From assembly GCA_905221605.1 (NCBI GenBank), contig CAJNDS010002664.1, positions 241,234-305,233 on the forward strand: 64,000 nucleotides of DNA. Direction: 5' to 3'. Below the pieces are notes generated by a model. The model had not been told where the DNA came from and searched no databases. It was given only the letters and a program-made list of their open reading frames with translations. Positions 46,456-57,487 of the stretch are shown here, piece after piece. The DNA is from Symbiodinium natans. Taxonomy: Eukaryota; Sar; Dinophyceae; Suessiales; Symbiodiniaceae. Numbering within the stretch: position 1 is the first letter of the stretch; each line of letters starts with the position of its first letter. A program made the position numbers and the translations under genes.

Positions 46456-46938
46456 TTAGCTCCTCTCAAGCTCTGGCAGATTGTGGAATGCTGCCCGAGC
46501 CACGTGCGAGCGGCGTCTCTGGCACCACCCGGCTCCTGGGCTTTGCCTGCCGAGTACATATGGACCTGGTGATGACACTGAGAATCTCATGTGCCTTCCT
46601 AGCAGCCGAAAACCAGGGGCCCCTCTCCACCCCAGAAGAAGTCGTGGTCTGCTGATGCATGCTGCCAAGAGGCGTAGCTGGGTAAAAACTCGCGAACATG
46701 TTGCCGGGAGGCACGGCCAAAGGCTTGGCTCGATGCTGGGTCGAGCATCACCCAATTCATGAACGTCACGGTGCCTTAAAAACTCAGAAGGCGAAAGGGG
46801 TTCTCTGGCCTTGGCCCGGCAGATTGCGAGATCCGTCTTTCGACCAGCACGTTGCAGGCTACCAGCTTTTGACAAGGTACCGTTGGCCTTTGCCAGCTTT
46901 GGCACTCCCTCAGTGGTAACGACATCACTTCGTGCCAT
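46456..46938 (-). CDS. Candidate gene, unassigned
   Basis: ATG at 46938: MARSDVVTTEGVPKLAKANG … RKTDLAICRAKAREPLSPSE. Further down, in another frame at ~46560-46700: MFASFYPATPLGSMHQQTTT … SAARKAHEILSVITRSI. An intron near 46700 would be needed. No domain recognised. Confidence 0.35.
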   Translation of the reverse strand: MARSDVVTTEGVPKLAKANGTLSKAGSLQRAGRKTDLAICRAKAREPLSPSEFLRHRDVHELGDARPSIEPSLWPCLPATCSRVFTQLRLLAACISRPRLLLGWRGAPGFRLLGRHMRFSVSSPGPYVLGRQSPGAGWCQRRRSHVARAAFHNLPELERS

Positions 46939-48565
46939 CCATGCATCTCATGGATGCACACAATGTCTGAGTCTCACTTGCATTTTTTACGACCTCCCGG
47001 CCTGCGACGGTTCGCTAGAGGTTGTAGCCTAAAGGCACGGGAGACGCTGGAGTCTGCTTTATTCATGTATGAATACTGGGTTGATCTGGACAGTCTGGCG
47101 GCAGTGATCAAAAAATGTCACAACAATTCGAGAGGCGAGAAGGCGCCATGCCAGGCACAGCAGAAGCCGCATCCAGGTGACCCAGCCAGGGCCTGGGCAG
47201 TTTGGTGAAGATGTAAACAAAGGGTCTCGGCCGGTCTCGGCTCCCTTCGCTGGGCCCCTGGGCCCAGGACATGAGTGACCGTTGACTCTTTGAGCAGGGC
47301 AAAGGGCCAAAGCTGAACCCTCCTAGGACGTTCTGACGTACTGCTGTGAGAATGAGTGGCTCGCGCTGCTGCGTCTCTAGTCTCGGAAGCTTGAGCCAAG
47401 GACCACGACGCAGGACAACACGGACAAAACGGGCAACACTGGCGTGCAAGGTGTTCCGACAATTGCAAACAACCAAAACCCCTTGCAAAGCGCCGCACGG
47501 CAAAGCCGTCTTGGACCTGGGCAGAGTTCACTTCAGAGAGCAGTTTGGGACTAACTGGACAAGGGTGCTGCTCGTCCAAGGGTTGCACGAAGACTGCAAG
47601 CAAATGTTTGTAAACATCTCCATGGCCGTCTTCAATGACTCCTGCACACGCAAGTACACTTCTGCAGAACATACAACAGTCATTCAAGGCATCGCACTCC
47701 ATGCTCTGCTCAACATGGAAAGGAGCGTCACCAGCCAAAGTGCAAGATGTCAGAATTGGAGGAGAATAATGGCTTCGAAATGTATCTGTGTGCACAAATG
47801 ATTGAAACCCCCTCTATTGCATGAGGCTTGCAAATTGCAAGATCTCGCAACAACGTTGAGAGTACGAGGCTCTATGCGCGCGATGAAAGTCTTGCCCAAC
47901 CTACCAAGATTGTGTTTGCCGTGGCGTGCCTCCACGGTTGCATCGAAGACGAGCAAGAAGCCCATCCTAATCTCAGAGATCGGAACTCCAAACTTTGCAA
48001 GATCTCACGAATCAGCGGGCCAGCGGGATTCGGGAATCGACTTGGACCGGACAGTTCCACCAGCGGGGCTGCGCAAGGCTTTGCAAGGCTCGTGCTAGAC
48101 GATTGCGCGGCCCTGACAACTGAAGACACTCGGTCACTGGCCGGCATCGCGTCAATGGCTCATACCTCAAATAGCTCGATTGGGCCCATGGTTGGTGTTA
48201 AATGTAATGAGATGACTGCGATGAGTGCCGACATACCAAGCTGCCAGCTTCAGCTCAGTCAGTGCCTCACGAGATTTCAGCGCAAAATTGCCAAGTAAAG
48301 AGCTGCGTGGCTGAGCCGCGCATTGCAAAATCAGGGTGAAGCAAAAGAGGAATGCCTGGTACTCGGCAAACGGACCAAAGTACTGCGGCGTGACCTGCGA
48401 AGACAACAAACTTTCCCCTGCATAGCAAGCGGATTTGATCCCTTGGGCAAGCGCGACAGGCTCCGCTGGCGGTGGCTTCACCTACAGGAATGTGACAAAT
48501 TTGCCGGACCACGACTAGGCTCACCGCAACTACTTGCACACAGCTACAAGTACATAGGCAAGATT
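46939..48565. other. Ambiguous, no firm gene
   Basis: Both strands are open over 47346-47795 (plus 151 codons; minus 225 codons from a non-ATG) and over 47828-48480. A hydrophobic minus segment at ~48280-48390 (YQAFLFCFTLILQCAAQPRS) is the best piece. No recognised family. Confidence 0.35.
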
Positions 48566-49023
48566 TCAAAATTTCCGTTCCTCTAGGAGCTCGTTGATGT
48601 CTTGCTTCTGTCCATATCTCAGCTGGCAGGTGCCCATGGACATGAAGACACGCGTTCCAGGAAACTGTACCATGGGCAATACGTATAACAACCAGAGTCG
48701 TCACCTCAGGTGCTGTGCCCTGGGGCTCGAGCATGTCAACACCGCCCGTTCTAATTGGAGCGTACGTGTCTTCCAACCTGTCAAGCGATCACGTCTCGTC
48801 TGCTTTAGTTCAATTCATGAATGGACCAACCAGCAGGCATGACTCCACGAGAGCAGTCACCATCTCGTCCTCATCCAAAGGATTTGGTATCTTCATCGTC
48901 CTGGGGGGATGACAAAGCCCGCTGCAAGCATGTGGCGGAAACTGCCGACACAACCCAAGAATATCGGAAGTTTAGGTGGAGGGCTCTGAAGAGCTTCAAG
49001 AGAATTACAGTGTTCCGGCGCAT
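48566..49023 (-). CDS. Four-exon gene for a 98-residue protein
   Basis: Exons 48955-49023 (ATG; MRRNTVILLKLFRALHLNFR), 48835-48890 (IPNPLDEDEMVTALVESC), 48705-48777 (LEDTYAPIRTGGVDMLEPQG) and 48566-48664 (FPGTRVFMSMGTCQLRYGQK, then QDINELLEERKF and stop). Phases agree at all three joins: 0; 2/1 across a GC donor giving Leu; 0. Introns are 64, 57 and 40 nt. The N-terminus is basic and hydrophobic, which could be an organelle presequence or an LYR-like helix (KLFRAL); both are guesses. No family recognised. The opposite strand is also open here (48821-49387) but has no splice or motif support. Confidence 0.55.
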
Positions 49024-50045
49024 GTCAAGGTCATGGCATCAGATCGCTCACGTTGACTACCCCTGCTCTAACGGAAGCCCCGCGACGTCCTGTAGTACAG
49101 CGTCGGGTCGAGAGTCGGTGTGTAGTTCTCAGAGCAGTGCGGAGGGGCAACAAAAATCGGCCATGGAGACTCGCCCAGCTCGACCGGTCCGCTTTCCCGC
49201 AGAGGAATTCAGTGTCGCCACTCTGGGGAAGCGGCTATGGACACTGAGTTGTTCAGCCAGGCGTTTATCAAGCCTGAGTCTCATTGGGCATACCAAGGAT
49301 GGCATGTCCCATCTTCACGCCAGCACAGTTTTCAAAAGGCGAAGGAGGGGCTTAAAGAAACGAGAGCCGTCGACCCGCAACTGCTAGGGAAAGCTGAGAC
49401 CAAGGCCATCCAAGGCACAACACTTGACTACTCAAAAAACCAAGGTTCGGACTTGTCTTCCCGCTGTCCGCATCACCAATCCTTGCGCTGCTTGCAAGGG
49501 CTTACAAGGGCTTACAGCTTCTAACCTAAGAGTCCAGCTTGGCACCGGAAACTCCACAGAAGCCCTTTGATTACCTATAGACTACTCCCCTGAATCATTG
49601 AGTTAAACTCCAAAGTACAACGACTGACTGGGGCACTGGCACGGTAATGCGGAGAAATGGAATCACGTTGTCTGGAACTGCACAGGACAAAGCACAGGCG
49701 TCGCAATGCGCATCGTTCAAGCAGCAGGAAAGCAACTTCAAATCACAGTGTGCCCCAAGACAAGTACCTGGGGGCTTCTTTGCCATGGAGACGGCTATGT
49801 GCAATAGAGGATTTCTGTCCAGGCTTTCACTCAGCCTATTTGATCCTATTTGTCTCACTTCAACCGACTGGATATGGTCAGTGTCCACTACGCAGCTGCT
49901 GCTGTAACCTTAGCAGTCTGACCTGCCTCACAAGGCAATACCATGGTCGAACGCTGCTGTTCTAATCAGGCAATGAAGCCGAGGAAGCAGAAATGCTTGA
50001 CATGCAGCAAACGACATGCTCAAGAACATGAGTGCCATGGGGAGG
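49024..50045. other. No firm gene
   Basis: A plus frame at 49237-49524 (ELFSQAFIKPESHWAYQGWH) reads somewhat like protein without further support. Confidence 0.35.
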
Positions 50046-50140
50046 TTTGCGAAACAGGGGACCCCTGATATAGACCCCCCAAATAGTAGGACTCCCTGGA
50101 AAAAAAGGGACCCCAATAAGGTACCCCAACCCCCAAGACT
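50046..50140. repeat. Dispersed GGGGTACC-type element, copy F
   Basis: GGGGACCCCTGATATAGACC, CCCCAAATAGTAGGACTCCC, GGGACCCCAATAAGGTACCC: the clearest partner of the 26836-26940 copy, in opposite orientation. Confidence 0.7.
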
Positions 50141-50149
50141 GCTTTCTCC

Positions 50150-50300
50150 TCCAGTTGCGCGCGGCAGCTGCCTTGGGCATGTTTGCCACGGCGCTCGTGG
50201 TGTCCAACATCGAGCCAGCTTGGTGCTTGCACTCGTCCAACTCTCTAGCAACTCCTTCATTGTCGAATGCTCGCCGGATCCTTGTACATGTTGTGAATGT
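50150..50300 (-). CDS. Candidate exon, unassigned
   Basis: Minus strand reads RRAFDNEGVARELDECKHQA then GSMLDTTSAVANMPKAAAAR NWRRK. Good codon pattern, no clear borders, no family recognised. Confidence 0.35.
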
Positions 50301-50540
50301 GCTTGAAATTAGGACAACAGGGTGCAGGTGAGAAGGCTCGCGCTGGTGGAAATTCAGCCGAAGCTGCAGTTAAAACGCATCTTTTGCGCGGCCAGCTTCA
50401 GCCGGCAGGAAGAAACGTCTATGACCACGTCCGCATGCTGAGCTTGAATTCATCAAGCTTCTGAAGCATGCGCAGCAAAGTCAGGCCTTGGATCGGAAAC
50501 ATTAGACTGGGAATTCAGGGTTTTTCTTGAAGAGGTGACC
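50301..50540. other. No gene supported
   Basis: Short unremarkable gap. Confidence 0.4.
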
Positions 50541-50885
50541 CTAATACAGCATTGCGACCAAAGAAACTGCAGACGTCAACCAACTGAACCAAGCATCCAA
50601 AAGTTGAAACATTCTCAGGACAACTAACCAGAACACATCCGGGTCCTCTATCTTTGGAGCGAAGAACCAAAGCCAGAGAAGCCAGTGCCCTTCATGAAAA
50701 ACCTTACAGCTACAGCCCTGCGTCGTGAGGTGCCAGGCAGCTTCGCAGGAATGCATGCCCCAGATAAACACTTCAAAGTCACGGTGCTGTTGCTTGCTTT
50801 CCTTTTCAAAGAACTTTACGCTCCTAGAGTTCAACACATCCACAGAGAAAGAGACTCCTCTATGGCTCATGTATTCGACAAACAT
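50541..50885 (-). CDS. Open frame, possible membrane-associated protein
   Basis: ATG at 50885, 114 codons: MFVEYMSHRGVSFSVDVLNS … HEGHWLLWLWFFAPKIEDPD, ending in a Trp/Leu-rich hydrophobic stretch (VFWLVVLRMFQLLDAWFSWL). Complete as read, no family recognised. Confidence 0.35.
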   Translation of the reverse strand: MFVEYMSHRGVSFSVDVLNSRSVKFFEKESKQQHRDFEVFIWGMHSCEAAWHLTTQGCSCKVFHEGHWLLWLWFFAPKIEDPDVFWLVVLRMFQLLDAWFSWLTSAVSLVAMLY

Positions 50886-51524
50886 GTCTTCCGCTAACGA
50901 TGTAACATCAAAGCTTCAAAGCCTTCCATATCTTTTGGTTGAGAAAACCTGTCCTTGGCTCTATATAGCTCTCTACTTTTCTGCAGTGAAACACCTCTGT
51001 TCCTCTGTGCGAACAGCAGTGGATAGAAGGAAAATCCATGGACATTCTCATCGGACAATCTATCTCGTCACAGGAAACCTTCTCCGTCATCTCTATCTCT
51101 TTTGATCTCAACCCTCGATGTTGCGCAACAGAATTGTCCAGGCATGTAGAAGCCGGGGGAGCTGGGACCCCGACTTTTTGCTTGTTTTACTTCGGGTACT
51201 TTGCCATAGGAAACCTCTGCCTTTCATATGTTTATACAAAAGAGACGTATTTCTCCGATGCTGCCACAGGACCTCGACGTCCTCTACTATGTGTTAACAG
51301 ACGAACTCCCCTTCAGAACCAGGACACGCCTATTTCCTCTGTGTGCTCTATGCCTCGATCGGAAAAACATCCACTTCCCCTTATGTTGGAACGGCGCAAC
51401 CTTTCTTTACTCTCTTCATGGCCAACCTCCCTCCTTGTGAAGAAGCCCCCATAAGTTTAATTGGGACTCTTCCATTGTTTTGGGCTCTTTCAGAGGGCAC
51501 CCGAGGTCCAGCAAAGCACCCGTT
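50886..51524. other. No firm gene; short dispersed-element copy
   Basis: Plus frames over 51038-51454 overlap in three phases. 51448-51493 (CCCCCATAAGTTTAATTGGG … TTGTTTTGGGC) resembles the dispersed element. Confidence 0.4.
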
Positions 51525-52764
51525 CTAAGTTCGCGGCTGGGCCACTGCTTCCCGTTGATGGAGTAGATGCTCGAGTATGCCTGGCAGGCCCACTAGCGCT
51601 TCACGCAGGAGAAGCTGCTGGTCCTCCAGCCTCGCCTTGATCTGCAGCTCTGGCTCCGCGTTGCTGTTGTAGTCAGGGAACAGGCCACGATCCTCAAAAC
51701 GATCTCTGAACCCTAAAACCCTAAACCTTATAAACCCGAAACCCTAAACCCTAAACCCCAACATGGACGATGAAAGACACCGGCAGTGTAGGGCCTGGAG
51801 GTTCAGGATGACGACGCCCAGGCTCTCTTCAGCTGCAACTTCAACGCCCAGCAGCTTCTCCTTCTTCTTGCGCTTCAGCGCAATGGACAGATACCTTCAG
51901 ATGCCGGCAGCTATTCTAGAGCACATGCAGCCCTCGATACCTCGGGAGGGCAGTGCCGAGGGCAGTGCCTCGGGTGTTCCAGCGTGATGCTGACGTTTCC
52001 CTCTTGATGGATCATGCCCAGAAGGTCCTGGCCGACATCGCAAAACCATCAAAACAACAAGTCCCCATCATATACCTGTCGACAGCGTACACGCCAATGC
52101 ACATCCGAAACCCTGAGACACCCTCACCAAGAAACAAGGCTTCCTCTGCAGAACCTTTCTCACCGTTCACGGCAACGACACGATCCATAGGTTGAAGTAC
52201 CTCGGTCGTTTGGGAGACTTCCAACATAGCTTCTGTCGCGTCGAGTCCGGTCCCTCTGATTTTGAGGCATCGACGGTGTCCTTGTTGCTTTGGACGCTGT
52301 TCCATTGCGCGAGTGCGTCGGAACCAACGTCTGAGATGACAAGCAAGCTGTCGACCTTGCACTGCACAAACACCGACACGGAAAACATTGCAAAACCTTG
52401 CCAGCACGTCGGATACCGAATTTAGCAAAGCCACGTGGGCGAATCGGATGCCTTGGTAGCCGCGGCCCTTGTCAAATGAAATGGTGAACACGTTCTTGTT
52501 CACATCATCCACCTCAGCGGTGCAGGCTTTGACTGCCTTCTCCTGGCATTCCTTGAAAGCTGTGGACATGAAGAGTCTATTTCGCGAGCCCGGGTGTGAT
52601 GGCGAAAAACCCAGGCCCACGGCTTTCACTTTGACCTCCGGAATGTCCACAGGTCCTGCAATATCTTTGAAGCTTCTGAAGCTTCCCAGCTGTCCAGTCC
52701 CAAAGCAAGCTTTGGCTCCTGACTCTGCACCCTGCTTAACCTCAGTTCTCGGTTGTGAGTCCAT
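51525..52764 (-). CDS. PDZ-like domain protein, complete five-exon gene
   Basis: Exons 52435-52764 (ATG), 52275-52361, 52076-52200, 51781-51894 and 51525-51705 (stop 51525-51527). All four joins keep phase: 0, 0, and two split Arg codons. Product about 278 residues. Residues ~91-176 resemble a PDZ-type fold: NVFTISFDKGRGYQGI, SLLVISDVGSDALAQWNSVQ, PMDRVVAVNGEKGSAEEA. Next comes a basic stretch (LKRKKKEKLLGVEVAAEES) and an acidic/Leu-rich C-terminus (EDQQLLLREALVGLPGILEH). Introns are 73, 74, 181 and 75 nt, all GT-AG. PDZ-like proteins bind short peptide ends and act as scaffolds; the partner is unknown. No signal or membrane segment seen. Confidence 0.75.
51706..51780 (-). repeat. 75-nt intron largely made of telomere-like repeat
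   Basis: In sense orientation it starts GTGTCTTTC and ends TTCAG; about 54 of 75 nt (plus 51709-51762) are TTTAGGG-type units with TTTCGGG and TTATAAGG variants. The flanking exons join as CG|A, an Arg codon, in frame. Confidence 0.85.
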
Positions 52765-52984
52765 TCAGCTCGCAAAAGTGAGGTTCTCTCTTGGGCAGCA
52801 GCGTGACCATCCATTTTGGCTTCGTACGCATCGGTAAACACCTGTACAAAACGGACAAAGACAGTGCAATCCGAAGGTACAAGCAAACGAGTCCGCAGCC
52901 GTGTGAAACCCTGGGCCCCCGGCGTCGGTACATAGGCACGACATTGCTGCCAAGACCTTGTGAACTCATGAGACAGCATAGAGT
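52765..52984. other. No gene supported
   Basis: Immediate upstream region of the PDZ-like gene. It holds CCATTTTGGCTTCG (52812-52825), which resembles the centre of the dinoflagellate spliced leader but lacks its ends. Confidence 0.4.
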
Positions 52985-54050
52985 TGATTTCGGGTACAGC
53001 AGGGGGACACCTCGGGAGAACGCGGGGTCGCGGGGAGGGACATGGGGAGGGATGCAAAGAGGGACGCACGCGACACAGGGAGGAACGCGGCGGAGGAACG
53101 GAGCGAGGAACGCGGGGGACACGGCGGACGTGAGGGACGAGGGACCGCGACAGATGCGGTGAGAGGGACCCCTGATGCGGGATAGGTTTGCCCAGATGCA
53201 CAGGATGCTCTGCAGGGATGCACTAAGACCGTGAACGTTCAGCCCAAGGGGTCATGGATGCTCTGACAACATGGACGTTCCTATGGTTTAGGCACGAATG
53301 CTCTGCTGGCCACCGGATGCTCTGGATGCATGCACCAAGAACATGGATGTTAGCATCGTGCAAGCATGGATGCTCGGGTGGTAACATGGACGTTCTTATC
53401 GTGGAGGCCTCGAGCGGACGTCCTCATAGTGCGCGCACATGCGCGCACGCATGTCGCATGCTATGGATGCACCGGTACAATGCAAGTTCTTCTCGTGTGG
53501 GCATGGATGCTCTGGCCACTGGATGCTCTGGTAAACTGGACGGTGTTATCGTGCAGGCAGAGAGATTCTCGAACTGGACGCAAGGGCAACATGGATGTTG
53601 TCGCACGCACATGAATGCTCTGAATGCGCGGGCAACATGGACGCCAGTCGTCACGTGGACATTGTTATCGTGCAGATGAGCAGGGATGCGGTGGATGTAC
53701 TGGAAACATGGACGTCTTTATGACGCGGGCTCTGGCAACTGGATGCACGCGTACAGGAAACCTGGACGTTCTGGATGCACGGCAACATGCACGCACTAAG
53801 CCCGTTCTTATCACCGGGCATGGATGCTCTGGGCACTGCATGCGCTTGTAGCATGGACGATCATGGACGTTCCTATCGCACGGGCATGGACGCTCCGGCC
53901 ACTACCGGATTCATGCCGGGCGGGACGTGGGGGATGCGAGTGGGGATGTGCTGGGGACGCAGGGAGGGACGCAAGGGACACAGGAGACACAGAACGACGC
54001 GGAGACTTGGGGGACGCGAGGGACATGGAGGAAGCGGGGGACGAGGTCTC
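52985..54050. repeat. Composite minisatellite block
   Basis: Three parts: 52985-53165 of GGGACGCGGGGGAC-type purine-rich units; 53230-53910 of degenerate ATGGATGCTCTGG / ACATGGACGTTCTTATCGTG units about 35-60 bp long; and 53925-54050 again of GGGACGC/GGGACA units. Confidence 0.85.
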
Positions 54051-54118
54051 ACATGTACTGGCCTGTCAAATCTGTCAAGGGCACAAATCATTCTCAAAGC
54101 TGCACAAAATCAACTGTC

Positions 54119-54300
54119 CATAGCACCCCCACCTCTTCGAGCGTCTTCAGCAGTGATTTTGTCTCCAGCCCGCCATGCACGTGCGTCCACGGGAAGACCA
54201 CTCACCAGATACAGGTGCTTGCTGAGTTTGCTGGGTTTGCTTGGTTTACTCACACTTTCCATCATGCTTGCAACGCCTTGGGCCATATTCACAACAAGAC
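54119..54300 (-). CDS. Candidate C-terminal exon, unassigned
   Basis: Minus ~54300 to stop at 54119 reads SKLSKHLYLVSGLPVDARAW RAGDKITAEDARRGGGAMDS. No family recognised. Confidence 0.35.
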
Positions 54301-54836
54301 AGCATCGGGGGGGAGGGGGAAGCTGGCAACAGCGGTTGATCCGCAATCGTGCCTTTGGACGTTTTGCGCTCAGAGTTGCAGGAGGTGTCCGGCATAGACC
54401 AGGCGAACCAAGACTAGCGCACATCCATGAGAGGGACGCCTAGTAGAACCTGCTAACTGCACCAGCATCACAAGCAGGCCAGGCGGACACAATGCTTCAA
54501 GACTGATTTATTCTCAGCACGTATTCCACGACGCATGTAGAAGCACAACTTTGCAGCATCAGTCGCCGTCACTAGCAAGCGGCGCTCCTGGTCCATAGTC
54601 TTTTCGGAGCAGGGAAGGAAGAGTGGGAAAATGGCACATTGCGGCACCCCTCAACCCAGGGAGCCTGCCTCAGGTCTTGGGTGATTTGCCCCACCTGAGC
54701 AGACATGACCCATCTCCCGCAAAGTGCCAGCAAGATTTTGTCAGCCAGTCAATGCAGCATGCATACAAAAGTGTGCCAATGCTCTCTGTGATGTAGGCAA
54801 GAGCGACCGGGGACTGAACAGCGGCAAGTCACTTTC
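54301..54836. other. No gene supported
   Basis: Mixed sequence without a convincing frame. Confidence 0.4.
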
Positions 54837-55073
54837 TCACACGGGAAAGGAAAGACTGCCGAGCTCCTGAACAGCACACAAAGCACACGGAGGCACATGC
54901 TCCCTCTTGCTCGCCCTCCTACGCTCTCCCAACTCCGAGCCCTTGAAGACGCACCGGCCTTTTTCCACGTCTGTGGATTCGGAGACCTGAATCAAGACTG
55001 CCGCCGGTTGCTGTTGCAGTGGAGACGCATGCCTTTCGACTTTTCGATCCACATCTTGATACCCAAGCTTCAT
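54837..55073 (-). CDS. Small open frame, unassigned
   Basis: ATG at 55073, 78 codons: MKLGYQDVDRKVERHASPLQ … GSELGERRRASKREHVPP. Hydrophilic, no family recognised; could be chance. Confidence 0.25.
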   Translation of the reverse strand: MKLGYQDVDRKVERHASPLQQQPAAVLIQVSESTDVEKGRCVFKGSELGERRRASKREHVPPCALCAVQELGSLSFPV

Positions 55074-55539
55074 GCCACCATCTAGCCCTCAATACAGCTC
55101 CAATGGCCCCCAACCCGTCAGAAAGTCAGAGCAAAAAGTAAGTGCTACAAAGGGGCAACGCAAAAAATCATGGCAAGCAAATCAAAGCACCAGCATTGGA
55201 AAAAGCGGCCCAGACCCTTCAATTGTGAGTTTCTGGATGCACTGCTTGAAGTCTGTGTCAACACTTACAGCCTCCCCAAGAGGGTGCTGACTGGGTGCCC
55301 TCTTTCGCTTATCAGAGGGTTGCCTTGGAGTGAGAATTGCTAGACAAGGTCCGCCTCCAAAAGCATCTCGGCTTGCTCGCCCTTGTGCTGAGCAACAGCA
55401 AATCCAACCTCAACATCAGGTACACGTGAAGATAACTCCTCTTCAAGCACCATTCGGAAGCAGGTTATAGACTTAGCAACCCTCATCTAGTAGTGATCAT
55501 ACTGCAGAAGATGTGAAGTCAGGAACACAACAACATTTG
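55074..55539. other. No gene supported
   Basis: No frame with protein-like pattern on either strand. Confidence 0.4.
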
Positions 55540-55875
55540 GGGTATCAACGGGGTACCCCTATTTTGGGACATGTCCATAGGAATCCTTGAATGCAAAAGC
55601 GTGTCATTTGTCCGTCTGTCTGTCACTGGCAAACGAACGGGATCTGTAAAGTGAACCTTCGAGGGTGGTTGAGCATTCCAGGGCGTCTCGCCACCAATGT
55701 CTGGAATGCCTATGCCTGAGAGCAATCTCTCATGCATCCGCCCCAAAGCCTTTGCACTTAGGCGGCAACGTGCGCGCTTCTTTGGCACGCTTCGCTTGGC
55801 GAGCAGCAAATTTAAAGGATTAAAATCTGCAGTCTGCAAGGTTGCACTCATGATCTCCTGCAGATGAATCTTTGC
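55540..55875 (-). CDS. Candidate exon ending in a dispersed element
   Basis: After GTGTTAG near 55875 the minus strand reads AKIHLQEIMSATLQTADFNP, KRSVPKKRARCRLSAKALGR and MHERLLSGIGIPDIGGETPW, open until the GGGGTACCCC element copy at 55540-55575. The basic stretch could be a nuclear signal. The true exon end is probably a splice donor before the element. No family recognised. Confidence 0.45.
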
Positions 55876-56438
55876 ACCTAACACTTAAAACATTCAACAA
55901 GACTTGGAGTGCAACCTTGACGGAATCTTACTCGAGAATACACCTGCTGCACATCAACCAATGCTGAGGGTGCCAGTCAGCTGGATTCCCACATGCAGTT
56001 CAGCGAGCTTACAAAGTTGTCCCTGTACCTCAAGACTTTTGCCGGAATCACGGTCATGGGATTCTCGCGCCAAGCAAAATTGTAAACTGGGCATCGGTGT
56101 AACAAACCAGTCTCAACTGCAGCCCGCATGCATCATCCCCACCATCGACCTGCCAGCAGGAAAGCCAACTGCAAGCATACGCGGGGAAGAGGATGCCATT
56201 GTGCACAGAGACTTGAACAGTATACCCTTCGTTCTTGGAGCCCTGGCATCATGGTCGCAAAGATGATCAGAAGAATCATCAGAAACTGCCACCACCTGTC
56301 CGCATGCATGCCCGACCCAACAGATGGTCCAGGATGCTCACACAGCCACTGGACCAGGCCTTTGCTCCCAGCCGAGCAAGAAGAGTCCTGCAAAGCCTGG
56401 TGCCCAGCCAACCATGGCGGCCACCTGGGACACATGGG
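55876..56438. other. Ambiguous; hydrophobic minus segment
   Basis: Minus ~56225-56290 reads QFLMILLIIFATMMPGLQER, a possible membrane helix that might belong to the gene on its right. Otherwise no support. Confidence 0.35.
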
Positions 56439-56765
56439 TCAGCTTTTGGCTGAGAGCTTGCAATCACATCCAACCCTTCCAGCCGCCTGACTCGCTCCGT
56501 TCACGATGTTGCAGAAGCCTTCAAGTGAAGTGATGCGGTACCAGTGCACGACAAAAGCAGCCGTCACCCGAATCCAATGCCCGTCTTGGCATCTAGTGTC
56601 ATCCAAGCAGCCTAAGTGGGTGACCACACAGCCTGAGAACAGGGGTGGGGGACAGACCGTGCAAGCCGCAGCTTTTGCAAATTTGACGAACGCTTCTTCG
56701 ACACAGGCGCCTCCCGCCGCAGACCCCAGGATAATCGCAACGGCCGCAAAGTGCGAAGGGCGCAT
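56439..56765 (-). CDS. Possible secreted Cys-rich protein
   Basis: ATG at 56765, 108 codons. Residues 1-20 (MRPSHFAAVAIILGSAAGGA) look like a signal peptide. The mature part has many Cys (ACVEE, ACTVCPPP, SGCVVTHLGCLDDTRCQDG, GFCNIVN, GCDCK). It may continue by splicing into the hydrophobic segment at 56225-56290, making a membrane-anchored protein. No family recognised. Confidence 0.45.
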   Translation of the reverse strand: MRPSHFAAVAIILGSAAGGACVEEAFVKFAKAAACTVCPPPLFSGCVVTHLGCLDDTRCQDGHWIRVTAAFVVHWYRITSLEGFCNIVNGASQAAGRVGCDCKLSAKS

Positions 56766-57487
56766 AGGAAGAATGCCATGGAGCTGGAAGACCTTCAGGG
56801 AGCCGACGCAAGATGCCAGAATGGTCCCCCCCGGCCCCTAAGCAAGAAAAACCACCAGGGGCACGGCCTTCACTCGGACCTTCAAGAGCCGATCCGACAT
56901 CCTGGAGGCCGAGTCAAGTACATGGCACATCGCGGGGGTTTTGGGGTTTTGGGTACAGGGGGGTTTTAGGGTTCAAGGTCTTACAGAGGGTTGTGGGCTG
57001 TTAGTGGGTTTTGGGATTTAAGGTGAAGTGCAAGCATAGCCCTCTGTCCAGGACAACGTGCTGCGCGAAGGTCCAGCATCGAGGTCGCTAGATGTGCCTG
57101 CTGGACCACTACAAGAGAAAGGTCGTGGGATGTAAACCATGTAAACACATGCCCTCCCATGTCCTTCAGTACAAGAGCACGAAGGAAGAATCACTGGATT
57201 GAAGAGGGGCCAGGGTTCAGCCGGCCGCTTGTGCGCTGAGTGAAAGCAATATACCAAATCTAGCCTGGGCCTGGCGACGGAAATGTCCTAGACTCCTATG
57301 GCTTTTTACAGCGGACAAAAGGGGCAAAGGTGCCGACCTCACAACTTGTGGGCAGCTCCAACCCCTCGACACAACAAATTGCAGCAAAAAAGGTTGAACC
57401 GCGGATAGAACCACCATCGAACATTCGACCTTCTTTTTCATACCGTCACCGCGCCCCACGAGTGTGCCTCGGGGGATCACATCCTCA
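56766..57487. other. No firm gene; degenerate telomere-like words
   Basis: 56932-57020 holds GGGTTTTGGGGTTTTGGG, GGTTTTAGGG and related words. A minus frame at 57217-57588 has no motif. Confidence 0.4.

Noticed and set aside
48821-49387. 188-codon plus frame
   Set aside because: It overlaps four minus-strand exons that join in phase to a complete small gene.
52812-52825. CCATTTTGGCTTCG resembling the dinoflagellate spliced leader
   Set aside because: Only the middle matches; both ends of the leader are missing. A short leader-like word at 47386-47396 fails likewise.
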